Below, in pieces: positions 17,399 to 26,111 of a DNA stretch of 64,000 bases; positions within the stretch are counted from its first letter, which is position 1, and each line of letters opens with the position of its first letter. The translations under genes were made by a program, and so were the position numbers. The notes below the pieces were generated by a model. It had not been told where the DNA came from and searched no databases. It saw nothing but the letters and a program-made list of their open reading frames with translations. Source of the DNA: VRUE01 sp963715455 (lineage in GTDB: Bacteria; Actinomycetota; Thermoleophilia; Solirubrobacterales; 70-9); contig OY970245.1 of NCBI GenBank assembly GCA_963715455.1, positions 1,178,001 through 1,242,000 on the forward strand, read 5' to 3'.

Positions 17399-17876
17399 GA
17401 AGCAGAAGAAGCAGCGCCAACCGGCCTCCGGCGATGTGGCCACCAACCGTCGTGCCCGCCACAAGTTCGAAGCGGTGGAGAAGATGGAGGCGGGCATCGT
17501 CCTGCAGGGTTCCGAGGTCAAGTCGTTGCGCGATGGCAAGGCCCAGATGGGTGACTCCTACGCAGTGGTCGAGCGGGGCGAGGTTTGGCTCCGCAACCTG
17601 CATATCCCGCCGTATGAGCCGGCCAGCCGTGAGAATCACGAGCCCGAGCGCCCCCGCAAGCTGCTCCTGCACAAGGCCGAGATCGAACGGCTGATTGGCA
17701 AGACGGCGGAGAAAGGCTTGACCCTGATCCCCACCCGTATCTACTTCAAGGGATCGCGGGCCAAGGTGGAACTGGCCCTGGCACGCGGCAAGGAGGGCCG
17801 CGACCGGCGTCGCGAGATCGCGGAGAGCGACGTGCGCCGCGAAGTCGAGCGCGAATTCAAGGGCCGGATGAGGTAG
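17391..17876 (+). CDS. smpB: SsrA-binding protein SmpB
   Basis: 161 residues from ATG 17391; the start overlaps the RNB gene by 8 bases (ATGGCTAA). SmpB delivers tmRNA to stalled ribosomes. Typical are NRRARHKFEAVEKMEAGIV, LQGSEVKSLR, the IPPYEPASRENHEPERPRKLLL loop, and the basic C-terminal tail (GRDRRREIAESDVRREVER) that enters the mRNA channel. ssrA itself lies 3.3 kb downstream. Confidence 0.97.
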   Translation: MAKKQKKQRQPASGDVATNRRARHKFEAVEKMEAGIVLQGSEVKSLRDGKAQMGDSYAVVERGEVWLRNLHIPPYEPASRENHEPERPRKLLLHKAEIERLIGKTAEKGLTLIPTRIYFKGSRAKVELALARGKEGRDRRREIAESDVRREVEREFKGRMR

Positions 17877-17887
17877 CTTCGAGTCCT

Positions 17888-19702
17888 ATGCGTTCCCGCT
17901 CCGCCTTGGTCCTGCCGGTGCTGGCGCTCTTGGTGGCCTTGATCGGCCCCCCCCAGGCACACGCAGAGTCCTTCCCCAGCAAGGCTGGCGATTTCGTCAG
18001 CGACAACATCCAGTACTTCGTCGCCGGCCTGGTGGCCGCGATCCTGCTGCTCCTGCTGGTGGTCAGCGTCACCCAGCGGCGTGCCAAGGCCAGCACCAAT
18101 AAAAAGAAAGAAGAAGAAAAGGGGGAGGTCACGACGCCAACCCCACCGCCGCCGCCCGCAGCGACTATGTCAAGCACTGCCCAGCAGAGTCCGACCGCGG
18201 AGTTGCCCGTCACGCCATCGCCAGGGGCGCCGCCGAGCGCACCGTCGGGTGAGAAGCCCTTGGACTCTAAGCAGAAGCACAAGCAGGCACGCGATCAGCA
18301 ACGTGCTGCCCGGGCCGAACATCGCAAGCGTCGCCAGGAAGAGGCGAAACGCCGCAAGGAAGAGCGAGTTGCCAAGCGCGCTGAACGGCGCCACAAGCCG
18401 ACCGCTCCGGAGGGTGCCGCGGCCGCGGGCACGGCCGCCGCTGGCGCCGCGGCCGGCAAGGGGCGCGCCGGCCGACGGGCGCGCAAGGAAGCGGCGAAGG
18501 CGGAACGCCAACTCGCCGAGGCGCGTGCCGCGCAAGAGCGCGAACAGTTGCAGGCCGGCGCGCAAGGGGTACCCGCCACGCCTCCGCCGGTTGCACCTGT
18601 GCCGCCCGCAGCCGCAGCACCCCCACCACCGCCCGCCGGGATGCAGGCGGTTCCGCCGCTCCCGGTCAGCCCCGCCCCGACTGAGCCGCTTCCGCCGCCA
18701 CCCGCGCCACCAACTCAGGCGCCGCCGGTTCCTCCAGTTGCTCCACTGCCTGGAGCCCCACTGGGCTACGAGGATCCGGCTGTCGCCGAACAGCGGGTCC
18801 GTGCCAAGGTCGAGGAGATCCAGCGCGAGGAGGAGCGCATCCGTGCTGAGGCCGACCGGCGCATCGCCGAGGCCGAGCGACTGCAGCGCGAGGCAGAGCA
18901 GCGTGCCGCGCAGGCTCGGGCTGGGCAGACGACGCAAAGCATGCCTGCCGCGCCCCCGCCTGTTCCTCCGTCAGCCATTTCTGCGGCTAGTGAGACGGCC
19001 GAGCTGCAGACCGCCGAACAGGCCCTGCAGCAGGGCCGCGAGGCGCAGGAGCGAGCGATGGCTGAAGCCCAGGAGCGCCTGCGCCAGATCGAAGAGCGCA
19101 CCAAGGAGGCCGAGCGCCGCGCCGCTGAGGCCGAGCGCCTGGCGGCGCTCAAGTCCGAGGAGGAGGAGCGCGAGCGGCGCCTGCAGGAGATCCGTGACAG
19201 CGTCGCTCAGGCCGAGGAACGTGCCCGCGAAGCTGAGCGCCGCGCTGTCGAGGCTGAGCGAGCCGTGATCCAGTCCGTGCAGGGTCAGTCCGGCCTTGGG
19301 CAGCCGCCGGCTCCCCAGCCGAGCCCGCCGCAGCCAACGCCGCCCACTCCCGCCCCTGAGCCCACGCCGCCACCCCCGGCACCGGTTCCCGAGCCGCCGC
19401 AGCCCGAGCCCATGCCGGTCCCCCCGGAGCCGCCGACTGCGCCACCCCCACCTGCTCCCGAGCCGCCGCAGCCGCCACCCCCGGGCCCGCCGGCGGCGGC
19501 CTCGGCAGGAGGGGGGACGATCGATCTCAACTCGGTCACCTTCGAGCAGCTGCGCGCCGAGAACCTCTCGGTCACACAGGCCACTCGCCTGCTCGCCCAC
19601 CGCGAGCGCCTCGGCCGCTTCGGCTCAGTCGATGAGCTCGACGAGGTGCCGGGCTTCGCGCAGGACGTGCTCGAAGACCTCAAACGGCGCTCACGCGTCT
19701 GA
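17888..19702 (+). CDS. Membrane-anchored Pro-rich coiled-coil protein with C-terminal helix-hairpin-helix
   Basis: 604 residues. It begins with a signal peptide (LVLPVLALLVALIGPPQAHAES) and a second hydrophobic segment (YFVAGLVAAILLLLLVVSV, about residues 40-58). Then come a Lys/Glu/Arg-rich stretch, a Pro-rich region, two long charged coiled-coil blocks (Glu/Ala/Arg heptads, about 300-345 and 370-460), a second Pro-rich region, and a C-terminal domain of about 60 residues (IDLNSVTFEQLRAENLSV...VDELDEVPGFAQ) matching the ComEA-like helix-hairpin-helix. It may tether DNA or a partner to the membrane; function unknown. Confidence 0.7.
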   Translation: MRSRSALVLPVLALLVALIGPPQAHAESFPSKAGDFVSDNIQYFVAGLVAAILLLLLVVSVTQRRAKASTNKKKEEEKGEVTTPTPPPPPAATMSSTAQQSPTAELPVTPSPGAPPSAPSGEKPLDSKQKHKQARDQQRAARAEHRKRRQEEAKRRKEERVAKRAERRHKPTAPEGAAAAGTAAAGAAAGKGRAGRRARKEAAKAERQLAEARAAQEREQLQAGAQGVPATPPPVAPVPPAAAAPPPPPAGMQAVPPLPVSPAPTEPLPPPPAPPTQAPPVPPVAPLPGAPLGYEDPAVAEQRVRAKVEEIQREEERIRAEADRRIAEAERLQREAEQRAAQARAGQTTQSMPAAPPPVPPSAISAASETAELQTAEQALQQGREAQERAMAEAQERLRQIEERTKEAERRAAEAERLAALKSEEEERERRLQEIRDSVAQAEERAREAERRAVEAERAVIQSVQGQSGLGQPPAPQPSPPQPTPPTPAPEPTPPPPAPVPEPPQPEPMPVPPEPPTAPPPPAPEPPQPPPPGPPAAASAGGGTIDLNSVTFEQLRAENLSVTQATRLLAHRERLGRFGSVDELDEVPGFAQDVLEDLKRRSRV

Positions 19703-19708
19703 CCTTCA

Positions 19709-19720
19709 GACCGGCCGGTC
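19709..19720. terminator. 12-bp palindrome between convergent genes
   Basis: GACCGGCCGGTC is a perfect palindrome lying between the convergent stops at 19702 and 19721. It may help end both transcripts; there is no U-tract, so support is weak. Confidence 0.3.
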
Positions 19721-21094
19721 CTATAGCCCGGCTGCTTCCACAAGCTTGAGCCAGATCTCGCTGCGGCTGGGGTAAGCCGCGACTGCGTGGCGAAGCTTCG
19801 GGAGGGGGATCTCGCTGACGATGGCAACGGTGGCGGCGTGGAGGAAGTCTGCCGTCTCGAAGCCGGTGAAGGTCGCGCCGACGATCGTCTGACGGGCCTC
19901 GTCGACGACGATCCGCGAGGTGCCACCGGTGCCCTTGCCCTGGAAGCTGGCGCCGGCCGTGCTGTCGGTCGGTACGTCGACGGCACGAGCTTCGATACCG
20001 GCCTTGCGTGCCTGCTCGAGGGTCTTGCCGGCGGCGGCCACCTGCGGATCGGTGAAGGTGACGCGGGGTGAGCCGAGCCCTTCGGCCACGGCCTCGGCCG
20101 GGCGCCCGAGCACGTTCTCGGCGGCGATCCAAGCCTGGTACTTGCCCATGTGCGTGAAGAGGGCACGGCCGTTGACGTCGCCGACGGCGTAGAGCCAATC
20201 TTGTCCGCCGACGCGCATGCGGTCGTCAGTCTCGAGAAAGCCGCCTTTGCCCGGTTCGATGGCGACCGAGTCGAGGCCGATCTCGACCGTGCGCGGCTTG
20301 CGGCCGACGGCGACGAGCAACTCGGCAGCCTCCACCGCGTCGCCGCCGCCGAGCTCGATCCGGACCCCCGAGCCGGTTTTTGCAACGCTCTGGGCAAGGG
20401 CGCCGGTGCGCACGTCGACCCCGAAGCTCTCGCGCAGAGAGGCGGCGACCTGCTCGCCGGCGAAGGGCTCCTCGCGGCCGAGCAGGCGCTCGGCGCCCTC
20501 GATCAGGGTCACCCTCGTGCCGAGGCTGGCCCAAGCCTGGGCCAGCTCTGAGCCGACCGGCCCGCCGCCGAGGATCGCCAAGCTCATCGGTGCCCGCTCA
20601 GCGGTAGTCGCATCGCGGTTATTCCAGGTTGGCACTGCATCCAACCCCTCGATCGGCGGCATCGCCGCGCCACTGCCGGTGGCGATCACCACCGCTTGAT
20701 TGGCAATCAGCAGATCCTCGCCGACCCGCACGCGGCGCTCGCCTTCGAGCTGCCCTGCGCCACGGAAGAGCTCGATGCCATGTTCCTCCAACCAGGGCAG
20801 CTGCCCGGAGTCGTCGAGGTCGTGGATCACCTCGTCGCGCCGCGCGAGGACCGCCTCCGGGTCGAGCTCTCCGGTAACCGCCTGGGCAACGCCCGGCACG
20901 CGGCGCGCCTCGCCGATCAGGTCACCCGGTCGCAGCAGGGCCTTGGAGGGCATACAGGCGTAGTAGGAGCACTCGCCACCGACCAGGTGCTGCTCGACGA
21001 TCGCCACCGACAGATCGCCATCGGCGAGCCGGCCGGCGCAAACCTCGCCCGGCGCCCCAGCGCCGAGCACGATCGCGTCGAACTCCTTCTCCAT
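19721..21094 (-). CDS. FAD-dependent pyridine nucleotide-disulfide oxidoreductase
   Basis: 457 residues from ATG 21094; a longer in-frame start at 21241 would run through the tmRNA gene and is rejected. FAD fingerprint VLGAGAPGEVCAGRLA, redox pair in GGECSYYACMPSKALLRP (Cys-x4-Cys), NAD(P)-binding AILGGGPVGSELAQ, second FAD motif DWLYAVGDVNGRALFTH and a C-terminal dimerisation domain. It is related to dihydrolipoyl dehydrogenase and mercuric reductase; no lipoyl partner gene is near, so the substrate is undecided. Confidence 0.88.
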   Translation of the reverse strand: MEKEFDAIVLGAGAPGEVCAGRLADGDLSVAIVEQHLVGGECSYYACMPSKALLRPGDLIGEARRVPGVAQAVTGELDPEAVLARRDEVIHDLDDSGQLPWLEEHGIELFRGAGQLEGERRVRVGEDLLIANQAVVIATGSGAAMPPIEGLDAVPTWNNRDATTAERAPMSLAILGGGPVGSELAQAWASLGTRVTLIEGAERLLGREEPFAGEQVAASLRESFGVDVRTGALAQSVAKTGSGVRIELGGGDAVEAAELLVAVGRKPRTVEIGLDSVAIEPGKGGFLETDDRMRVGGQDWLYAVGDVNGRALFTHMGKYQAWIAAENVLGRPAEAVAEGLGSPRVTFTDPQVAAAGKTLEQARKAGIEARAVDVPTDSTAGASFQGKGTGGTSRIVVDEARQTIVGATFTGFETADFLHAATVAIVSEIPLPKLRHAVAAYPSRSEIWLKLVEAAGL

Positions 21095-21117
21095 GCCGGT
21101 ATTCCTACCCGACGCCG

Positions 21118-21123
21118 TACAAT
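21118..21123 (+). promoter_or_regulatory. Probable -10 element of ssrA
   Basis: TACAAT lies 15 bases before the mature tmRNA 5' end, consistent with a short 5' leader removed by RNase P. No clear -35 box is seen. Confidence 0.5.
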
Positions 21124-21138
21124 CAGTCCACATAGCAC

Positions 21139-21496
21139 GGGGGCGACAGGCTTCGATCTGGTCGGTCCGTGCGAACGGTTGCAGGTCGAGGTTGCCGGAG
21201 GCCTCGTTAAACCCCGGCACCAACCAATACGTGCGGACCATGAGTTCGCCCTCGCTGCCTAGCTAGAACCTAGGCGATGAGAGTCGGTCCTCCCTCGCCC
21301 GCAGGGAGGGCAGCCGGCTTCAGAACGCGGGCTCACCCAGGCGGATCGCCCCGTCCGCCAGGGGACATTCAGAGGGCTCTATCTCCCGCAGTGCCCGCCG
21401 GCGCGGACCCCGGGAGACGAGAATCAAGCGCCGGCTATACCTGTAGATGCCTTCGCGCTACGACCAGACACGTGGGTTCGAATCCCACCGCCTCCA
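21139..21496 (+). ncRNA. ssrA: Transfer-messenger RNA (tmRNA)
   Basis: 358 nt. The 5' end GGGGGCGACAGGCTTCGA and 3' end CGCCTCCA pair as a tRNA-like acceptor stem (seven pairs with one G-U). The T-arm GTGGG-TTCGAAT-CCCAC is intact; CCA is not encoded. The tag reading frame ends ADHEFALAA then TAG (21260-21262), the typical degradation signal ending in ALAA; GCG at 21233 is the likely resume codon. The GC-rich hairpins after the tag (about 21285-21420) fit pseudoknots. It works with SmpB, encoded at 17391. Confidence 0.95.
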
Positions 21497-21509
21497 TAAG
21501 CGCAAATCG

Positions 21510-22076
21510 CTAGGCGTCTCGCTCGCGCAGCCAGGCGAGCACCTCGGCTGCGTTGCGGTCGGGTGGGAAGACGGGATAGAAGGCCTTGACGATGGAGCCT
21601 CTTTCGGCGACGAAGGTGAGGCGCTTGTAGAGGGTCATGCCCTTGACCTCGAAGGTAGGCAGGCGCAGCTCCTCGCGCAGGCGCAGGCCGGCGTCGCTGA
21701 ACAGGGCGAAGGGGATGTGCTCGCGCGTGGCGAACTCGCGCTGTTCGTCGGGGCTCTGTGAACTGATGCCGATCACGGTCGCGCCGAGCGCCTCGAACCC
21801 GGCCAGGGCATCGCGGTAGGCGCAGCTCTGCGGCGTGCAGCCGCGGGCGCCGGGGATGTCGTCCCAGCCGGCAGGCAGCGGCTCGCCCGGCACGCCGGTG
21901 CGCGGGTAGACGTAGGCGACCAGGCGGTCGCCGGCGAGCTCGGCGATATCCACCTCTCCGCCGAGCGTCGAGGGAAGCGGCAGGGCCGGGACTGCCAGGC
22001 CGGCGAGGTGATCGGCCGCGCCGTCGTCCTCGGGAACCGGCAGGTCGGCGGGCAGCTCGGAGTAGTCGGCGCTCAC
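21510..22076 (-). CDS. Peroxiredoxin (AhpC/TSA, BCP-like)
   Basis: 188 residues, convergent with ssrA with 13 bases between. Thioredoxin fold with the peroxidatic Cys in GARGCTPQSCAYRD, and a second Cys five residues later as in atypical two-Cys Prx. The loop YPRTGVPGEPLPAGW replaces the usual YPKDxTPGCT layout, and the C-terminus (LYKRLTFVAERGSIVKAFYPVFPPD) is typical. It reduces peroxides with a thiol donor, perhaps linked to the nearby flavoprotein reductase. Confidence 0.85.
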   Translation of the reverse strand: MSADYSELPADLPVPEDDGAADHLAGLAVPALPLPSTLGGEVDIAELAGDRLVAYVYPRTGVPGEPLPAGWDDIPGARGCTPQSCAYRDALAGFEALGATVIGISSQSPDEQREFATREHIPFALFSDAGLRLREELRLPTFEVKGMTLYKRLTFVAERGSIVKAFYPVFPPDRNAAEVLAWLRERDA

Positions 22077-22120
22077 GGGCCCATCCTGGCAGCCGCCAGG
22101 GGGACTCGTAAGCTGCCCCC

Positions 22121-22663
22121 GTGGAACGCTACGTCGCCTTCCTGCGCGGCATGAACCTCGGCAACCGGCGGATCAAGAATCCGGAGCTGCAGGAGAGCTT
22201 CGAGGATCTGGGCCTGGCGGAGGTCGCCTGCTTCCGCGCCAGCGGCAACGTGATCTTCACGGCCGACGGCGGGGACGAGGCGGCTCTGACCGAGCGCATC
22301 GAAGCCGGCCTCGGCAAGGCGCTCGGCTACGAGGTGCCGGTCTTCCTGCGCAATACCGCGGAGCTGCTGGCGATCGTCACCGCCCAGCCCTTTGACGCGA
22401 AGCAGCTCGCTGCCTCGAAAGGCAAGCTGCAGGTCACCTTCCTGACGCGGGCTCCCAAGGCAGCTACCCGCAAGCAGGTTCTCGCCCTGGCCACCGAGGA
22501 GGACCGCTTGGCGATCGAGAAGCGTGAGCTTTACTGGCTGCCCAGTGGTGGCATGTCCGAATCGAGTCTCGACCTGAAGGCGATCGCCGCTGCCCTTGGG
22601 CAGAACACGATCCGCACCAAGGGCACGATCGAGGCGATCGCCGCCAAGCACTTCAGCGGATGA
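22121..22663 (+). CDS. DUF1697 family protein
   Basis: 180 residues from GTG 22121. Starts ERYVAFLRGMNLGNRRIKNPEL, close to the DUF1697 signature (YVALLRGINVGG). SGNVIF and the C-terminal LGQNTIRTKGTIEAIAA also match. The family folds as tandem ferredoxin-like domains; its function is unknown. Confidence 0.9.
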   Translation: MERYVAFLRGMNLGNRRIKNPELQESFEDLGLAEVACFRASGNVIFTADGGDEAALTERIEAGLGKALGYEVPVFLRNTAELLAIVTAQPFDAKQLAASKGKLQVTFLTRAPKAATRKQVLALATEEDRLAIEKRELYWLPSGGMSESSLDLKAIAAALGQNTIRTKGTIEAIAAKHFSG

Positions 22664-22702
22664 GTCCTGCATTCGGCACCGCATAGGTGCCAAATGCAGG
22701 AC
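22664..22702. terminator. Bidirectional terminator hairpin
   Basis: 17-bp arms (GTCCTGCATTCGGCACC and its near-complement, one mismatch) around a 5-base GCATA loop fill almost all of the gap between the convergent stops at 22663 and 22706. The left arm begins directly after the stop codon. No U-tract on either strand. Confidence 0.75.
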
Positions 22703-22705
22703 GCG

Positions 22706-23632
22706 TCAGATGTCGGCGCGGGGGAGGGCGGCGATGCGGGCGTCGCGGCTGACGCTGCCGATTTCCTCGGGCAGCTGGGAGAGCTGCACGTTGGAGACGA
22801 ACTCCAGGCGCTGGCCCAGCGGCCGGAAGAAGTTGTCGTAGTGGGTGGGCACAACGACCTGCGGGTCGAGGATGGGGAGGATGCGGCGCCAGTAGTCCTC
22901 GGTGAAGTTGCGGCCGGCGACGCCGGCGAGGAAGACGTCGACGCCGCGCTCCCGGATTGCCTCGTCGATCAGGTTGGCGCTGCCCTGGTGGTAGAGCCTC
23001 AGGCCAGCGACCTCGATCGAGATTCCCCAGACCTGGCCGCAGCGATAGGCGCCCGGCGTCAGCGCGTCGAGGTGCTCGCAGGTGAGGTCGCCGTCATAGG
23101 GGACGGCGAGGCCGAGCAGCAGCTTCGAGTGGACGCTGGGCGTGAAGCTGACCGCGAAGGGCCCCATCTCATAGGCGCGGTAGGGCTCCACCGCGACCGC
23201 TTGCTCGGCGAGCCCGTGTAGCGCCATCAGCTTGACCAGCGAGTCCGAGCCGTAGGCCTTGCAGCCGAAGCGACGGGCGATTGCTGGGGCGTCTACCGCG
23301 TGGTCGAAGTGCGTGTGGCCGACGAGCACGCCAGCTACCTCGCCCGAGGTGTGAACGAAGCGGTCGAGCGCCGCCGGGTCGGGCAGCGTCGGGCGTTTGC
23401 GCAGCAGGTCGGCGAAGGGCACCCGCGAGACGTAGGGGTCGACGAAGATCGTCTGGCCCTCGAAGCTCATGCGGTAGCCCGAGACGCCGAGCCATTCGAT
23501 CTCCAGTCCCCCGGGAAGTTCCAGCGGGCGCGCCTCCAGCTCACCCAATACCTGGCCGTCCTCGTGTGCTGCGGCCCGCCGGGTGATTCGCGCCCGGGCG
23601 AGCTCACCCAGGTGTTTGATCGGACCCGCCAC
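22706..23632 (-). CDS. MBL-fold (UlaG-like) metal-dependent hydrolase
   Basis: 308 residues. HTHFDHAVD is the metallo-beta-lactamase metal motif; further ligands fit SVHSKL and VVPTHYDNFF near the C-terminus. Similar to the UlaG/lactonase branch of L-ascorbate-6-phosphate lactonase-like proteins. Eight bases downstream of the OsmC gene, so probably one operon. Substrate unknown. Confidence 0.8.
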   Translation of the reverse strand: MAGPIKHLGELARARITRRAAAHEDGQVLGELEARPLELPGGLEIEWLGVSGYRMSFEGQTIFVDPYVSRVPFADLLRKRPTLPDPAALDRFVHTSGEVAGVLVGHTHFDHAVDAPAIARRFGCKAYGSDSLVKLMALHGLAEQAVAVEPYRAYEMGPFAVSFTPSVHSKLLLGLAVPYDGDLTCEHLDALTPGAYRCGQVWGISIEVAGLRLYHQGSANLIDEAIRERGVDVFLAGVAGRNFTEDYWRRILPILDPQVVVPTHYDNFFRPLGQRLEFVSNVQLSQLPEEIGSVSRDARIAALPRADI

Positions 23633-23640
23633 CGTCTCGC

Positions 23641-24147
23641 CTAGGCCCTCTCGATGCTGGTCGAGAGCTGCGGCGAGCTGGCGATCGTCTGCAGCACGAC
23701 GCAGTAGCGCTCGGTCAGCTTCAGCAGCGTGTCGAGCTGCTCGGGGTCGGCATCGCTGTCGAGCGAGAAGTCGAGCCGGATCGCGCGAAAGCCAACCGGG
23801 GCGTCGCGGTCGACCGCCAGCGTGCCGCGGAAGTCGATGTCGCCCTCGGCATGGACCGTGCCCGCACGAACCTCGATGCCGAGTGAGGTGGCCACGGCGC
23901 GCAGGGTCACCCCGGCGCAGGCGGCGAGCGCCTCGAGCAGCATGTCGCCCGAGCAGAGCAGCGTGCCGTCGCCGCCAGAAGCCGGGTGCAGCCCGGCCGC
24001 GGCAATCGCCTTCCCGGTATCGATCGAGCAGGAAATCCCCTCGCCCAGTTTGCCCTCGGCGGCGAGGGTGACGACGGCCGCCTCCGGCTCCTCGCGGTAG
24101 CGCTCCTTCAGCGGGGCCTGTGTCTCACGTAGCTCTTCGCGCTCCAC
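23641..24147 (-). CDS. OsmC-like peroxide reductase family protein
   Basis: 168 residues if it starts at GTG 24147; an ATG at 24192 in the same frame is the alternative but leaves only 8 bases to the divergent ABC-F gene. OsmC fold with the resolving-type Cys in EALAACAGVTLRAVA and a second Cys in LTERYCVVLQT, as in OsmC/Ohr proteins that reduce organic peroxides. Confidence 0.82.
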   Translation of the reverse strand: MEREELRETQAPLKERYREEPEAAVVTLAAEGKLGEGISCSIDTGKAIAAAGLHPASGGDGTLLCSGDMLLEALAACAGVTLRAVATSLGIEVRAGTVHAEGDIDFRGTLAVDRDAPVGFRAIRLDFSLDSDADPEQLDTLLKLTERYCVVLQTIASSPQLSTSIERA

Positions 24148-24200
24148 GGGTCGCAGGTTACGCCTCGGCGGCCAGGCCCTGCGTAAGGTCATGGGTCGCT

Positions 24201-26111
24201 ATGGCAATCGCAACTGCAACCACGATCGACGTCTATGCCGGGGGCGAGCTGCTCTTCGCCGATGTCTCCTTCAAGCTCGAGCCGCGCGAGCGGATGACGC
24301 TCTCCGGTCGCAACGGGGTCGGTAAGTCGACGCTGCTGCGGGTGCTGGCCGGGGAACGGCCGCCAGACGCCGGCAGCATCGCCCTGCAGAAAGGCGCGCG
24401 CGTCGCCCTGCACGATCAGCGCCCGCCGCGTGAGACCGAGGTCTCGCTCCGCGAGTACGTCTTCTCCGGCCGCGCCGAGATGCTCGCGACCGAGGCCGAG
24501 CTGGCCCGGCTCGAGGCGACGATGGCAGGCGGCGAGCCCGATGAGGAGACGCTGCGCTCCTACGCTGCCGCCCAGCAGCAGCTGGAAGCCGGAGGCGGCT
24601 ATCGCTGGCGCGATGACGTGCTCGCCGTGCTCGGCGGGCTGGGCTTCGACGAGGAGGCGACCTCAAGGCGCCTGACCACCTTCTCCGGCGGCGAGCTGAC
24701 CCGCGCCTCGCTCGCCCGGGCGCTCGCTGCCAACCCCGACTTGTTGCTACTCGACGAGCCGACCAACCACCTCGACATCCCCTCGCTGGAGTGGCTCGAG
24801 CGCTACCTGGTCGGGCTCGATGCGGCCGTCGTGCTCGTTGCTCACGACCGCTGGTTCCTGGAGGCGGTGGGCACCTCGGTGCTCGAGCTGGAGGCGCAGC
24901 GCGGTCGCTTCTTCGCCGGGCCCTGGCACGCCTGGCGCAAGGAACAGGCGGCGCGTGAGATTGCCCGGGGCAAGGCGATCGAGCGCCAGGAAGCGGAGAT
25001 CGTGCGCATGGAGCGCTTTGTCGAGCGCTTCCGCTACAAGGCAACCAAGGCGCGCCAGGCCCAGTCGAAGCTCAAGCAGATCGAGCGCATCAAGCGTGAC
25101 GGGGTCAAGCGGGAGGCTAGCGACAACCGCCACCTGCGCTTCTCTTTCGCCCCGCCGGAGCGGCCCGGGCGCGTAGTGCTCAAACTGGTCAGTGGCACTA
25201 TCGAGGTCCCTGGCCGCACGCTCCTCGCAGGCGCCAACCTCGAACTCGAGCGCGGCGAGCACATCGCCCTGGTCGGCGCCAACGGCGCCGGCAAGACGAC
25301 CCTGATCGAGACGCTCGCCGGGCAGCGCGAGCTGGCCAGTGGCTCGGTCCGCCGCGGTCACAACGTCAAGCTTGGCTACCTCTCGCAGCACGCCGAGACG
25401 GCGGCGGGCGAGGGGACGGTGCTCGACGCGGCCCAGCGCGAGACCGGCCTCGCCGGTCAGAAAGCCCGCGACCTGCTCGGTGGCTTCCTCTTCTCCGGCG
25501 CCGACGTGGAGAAATCGCTCAACGACATCTCCGGCGGCGAGCAGCGGCGCCTCTCGCTGGCGATCCTCGTCGCCTCGGGCGCCAACGTGCTGATTCTCGA
25601 CGAGCCGACCAATCACCTTGACGTGGAGAGTCGCGAGGCGCTCGAGGACGCGCTCGCCGCCTTCGAGGGCGCCGTGATCCTCGTCTCGCACGATCGCGCC
25701 CTACTGGAGGCGGTCGGCACGCGCACCGTTGTCTGCGAAGAGGGTGAGCTGGACAGCCACCCGTCTGGCTGGGCCGAGTACCAGCGACGCCGCGATCAAG
25801 AGGCGGAAGCGGCATCGGCCGCAGCCGCCGCGGCAAAGCGAGCCGCCAAGCCTGCCAGGCGCGGACGGGCCGGCGCCGTGGCGAAGAGCGCCGCGCGCAA
25901 GGCAAGCCGCCTCGCCGAAGAGGTCGAGGCCGCCGAGGCCGAGCTGCGCGCGGTCGAGGAGGAGCTCTCCGATCCCACGGCCTGGTCGACGCCCGCCAAG
26001 GCAGAGCGTGCGGGAGAGCGCCATGAGGAGGCGAAGCGCAAGCTCGCCGAGCTGTATGAGCGCTGGGAAGAGGCGGAAGCGGCGGTCAGCGCAGCGGCTG
26101 ATCCAGTCTGA
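24201..26111 (+). CDS. ABC-F family ATPase
   Basis: 636 residues from ATG 24201. Two ABC domains on one chain without membrane segments: Walker A SGRNGVGKST and GANGAGKTT, signatures FSGGELTRA and ISGGEQRRL, Walker B LLLLDEPTNHLD twice. The linker between them (about residues 245-300, rich in Arg/Lys) is the P-site tRNA interaction motif region. The C-terminus is a coiled coil (EEVEAAEAELRAVEEEL). ABC-F proteins act on the ribosome to relieve stalling or protect from antibiotics; which of these is not decidable here. Confidence 0.9.
   Translation: MAIATATTIDVYAGGELLFADVSFKLEPRERMTLSGRNGVGKSTLLRVLAGERPPDAGSIALQKGARVALHDQRPPRETEVSLREYVFSGRAEMLATEAELARLEATMAGGEPDEETLRSYAAAQQQLEAGGGYRWRDDVLAVLGGLGFDEEATSRRLTTFSGGELTRASLARALAANPDLLLLDEPTNHLDIPSLEWLERYLVGLDAAVVLVAHDRWFLEAVGTSVLELEAQRGRFFAGPWHAWRKEQAAREIARGKAIERQEAEIVRMERFVERFRYKATKARQAQSKLKQIERIKRDGVKREASDNRHLRFSFAPPERPGRVVLKLVSGTIEVPGRTLLAGANLELERGEHIALVGANGAGKTTLIETLAGQRELASGSVRRGHNVKLGYLSQHAETAAGEGTVLDAAQRETGLAGQKARDLLGGFLFSGADVEKSLNDISGGEQRRLSLAILVASGANVLILDEPTNHLDVESREALEDALAAFEGAVILVSHDRALLEAVGTRTVVCEEGELDSHPSGWAEYQRRRDQEAEAASAAAAAAKRAAKPARRGRAGAVAKSAARKASRLAEEVEAAEAELRAVEEELSDPTAWSTPAKAERAGERHEEAKRKLAELYERWEEAEAAVSAAADPV

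Noticed and set aside
21095..21241. N-terminal extension of the flavoprotein reductase
   Set aside because: It would overlap tmRNA and adds no conserved residues before the FAD motif.
21455..21496. Separate tRNA gene
   Set aside because: The T-arm and acceptor strand belong to tmRNA; the matching 5' strand is 350 nt upstream.
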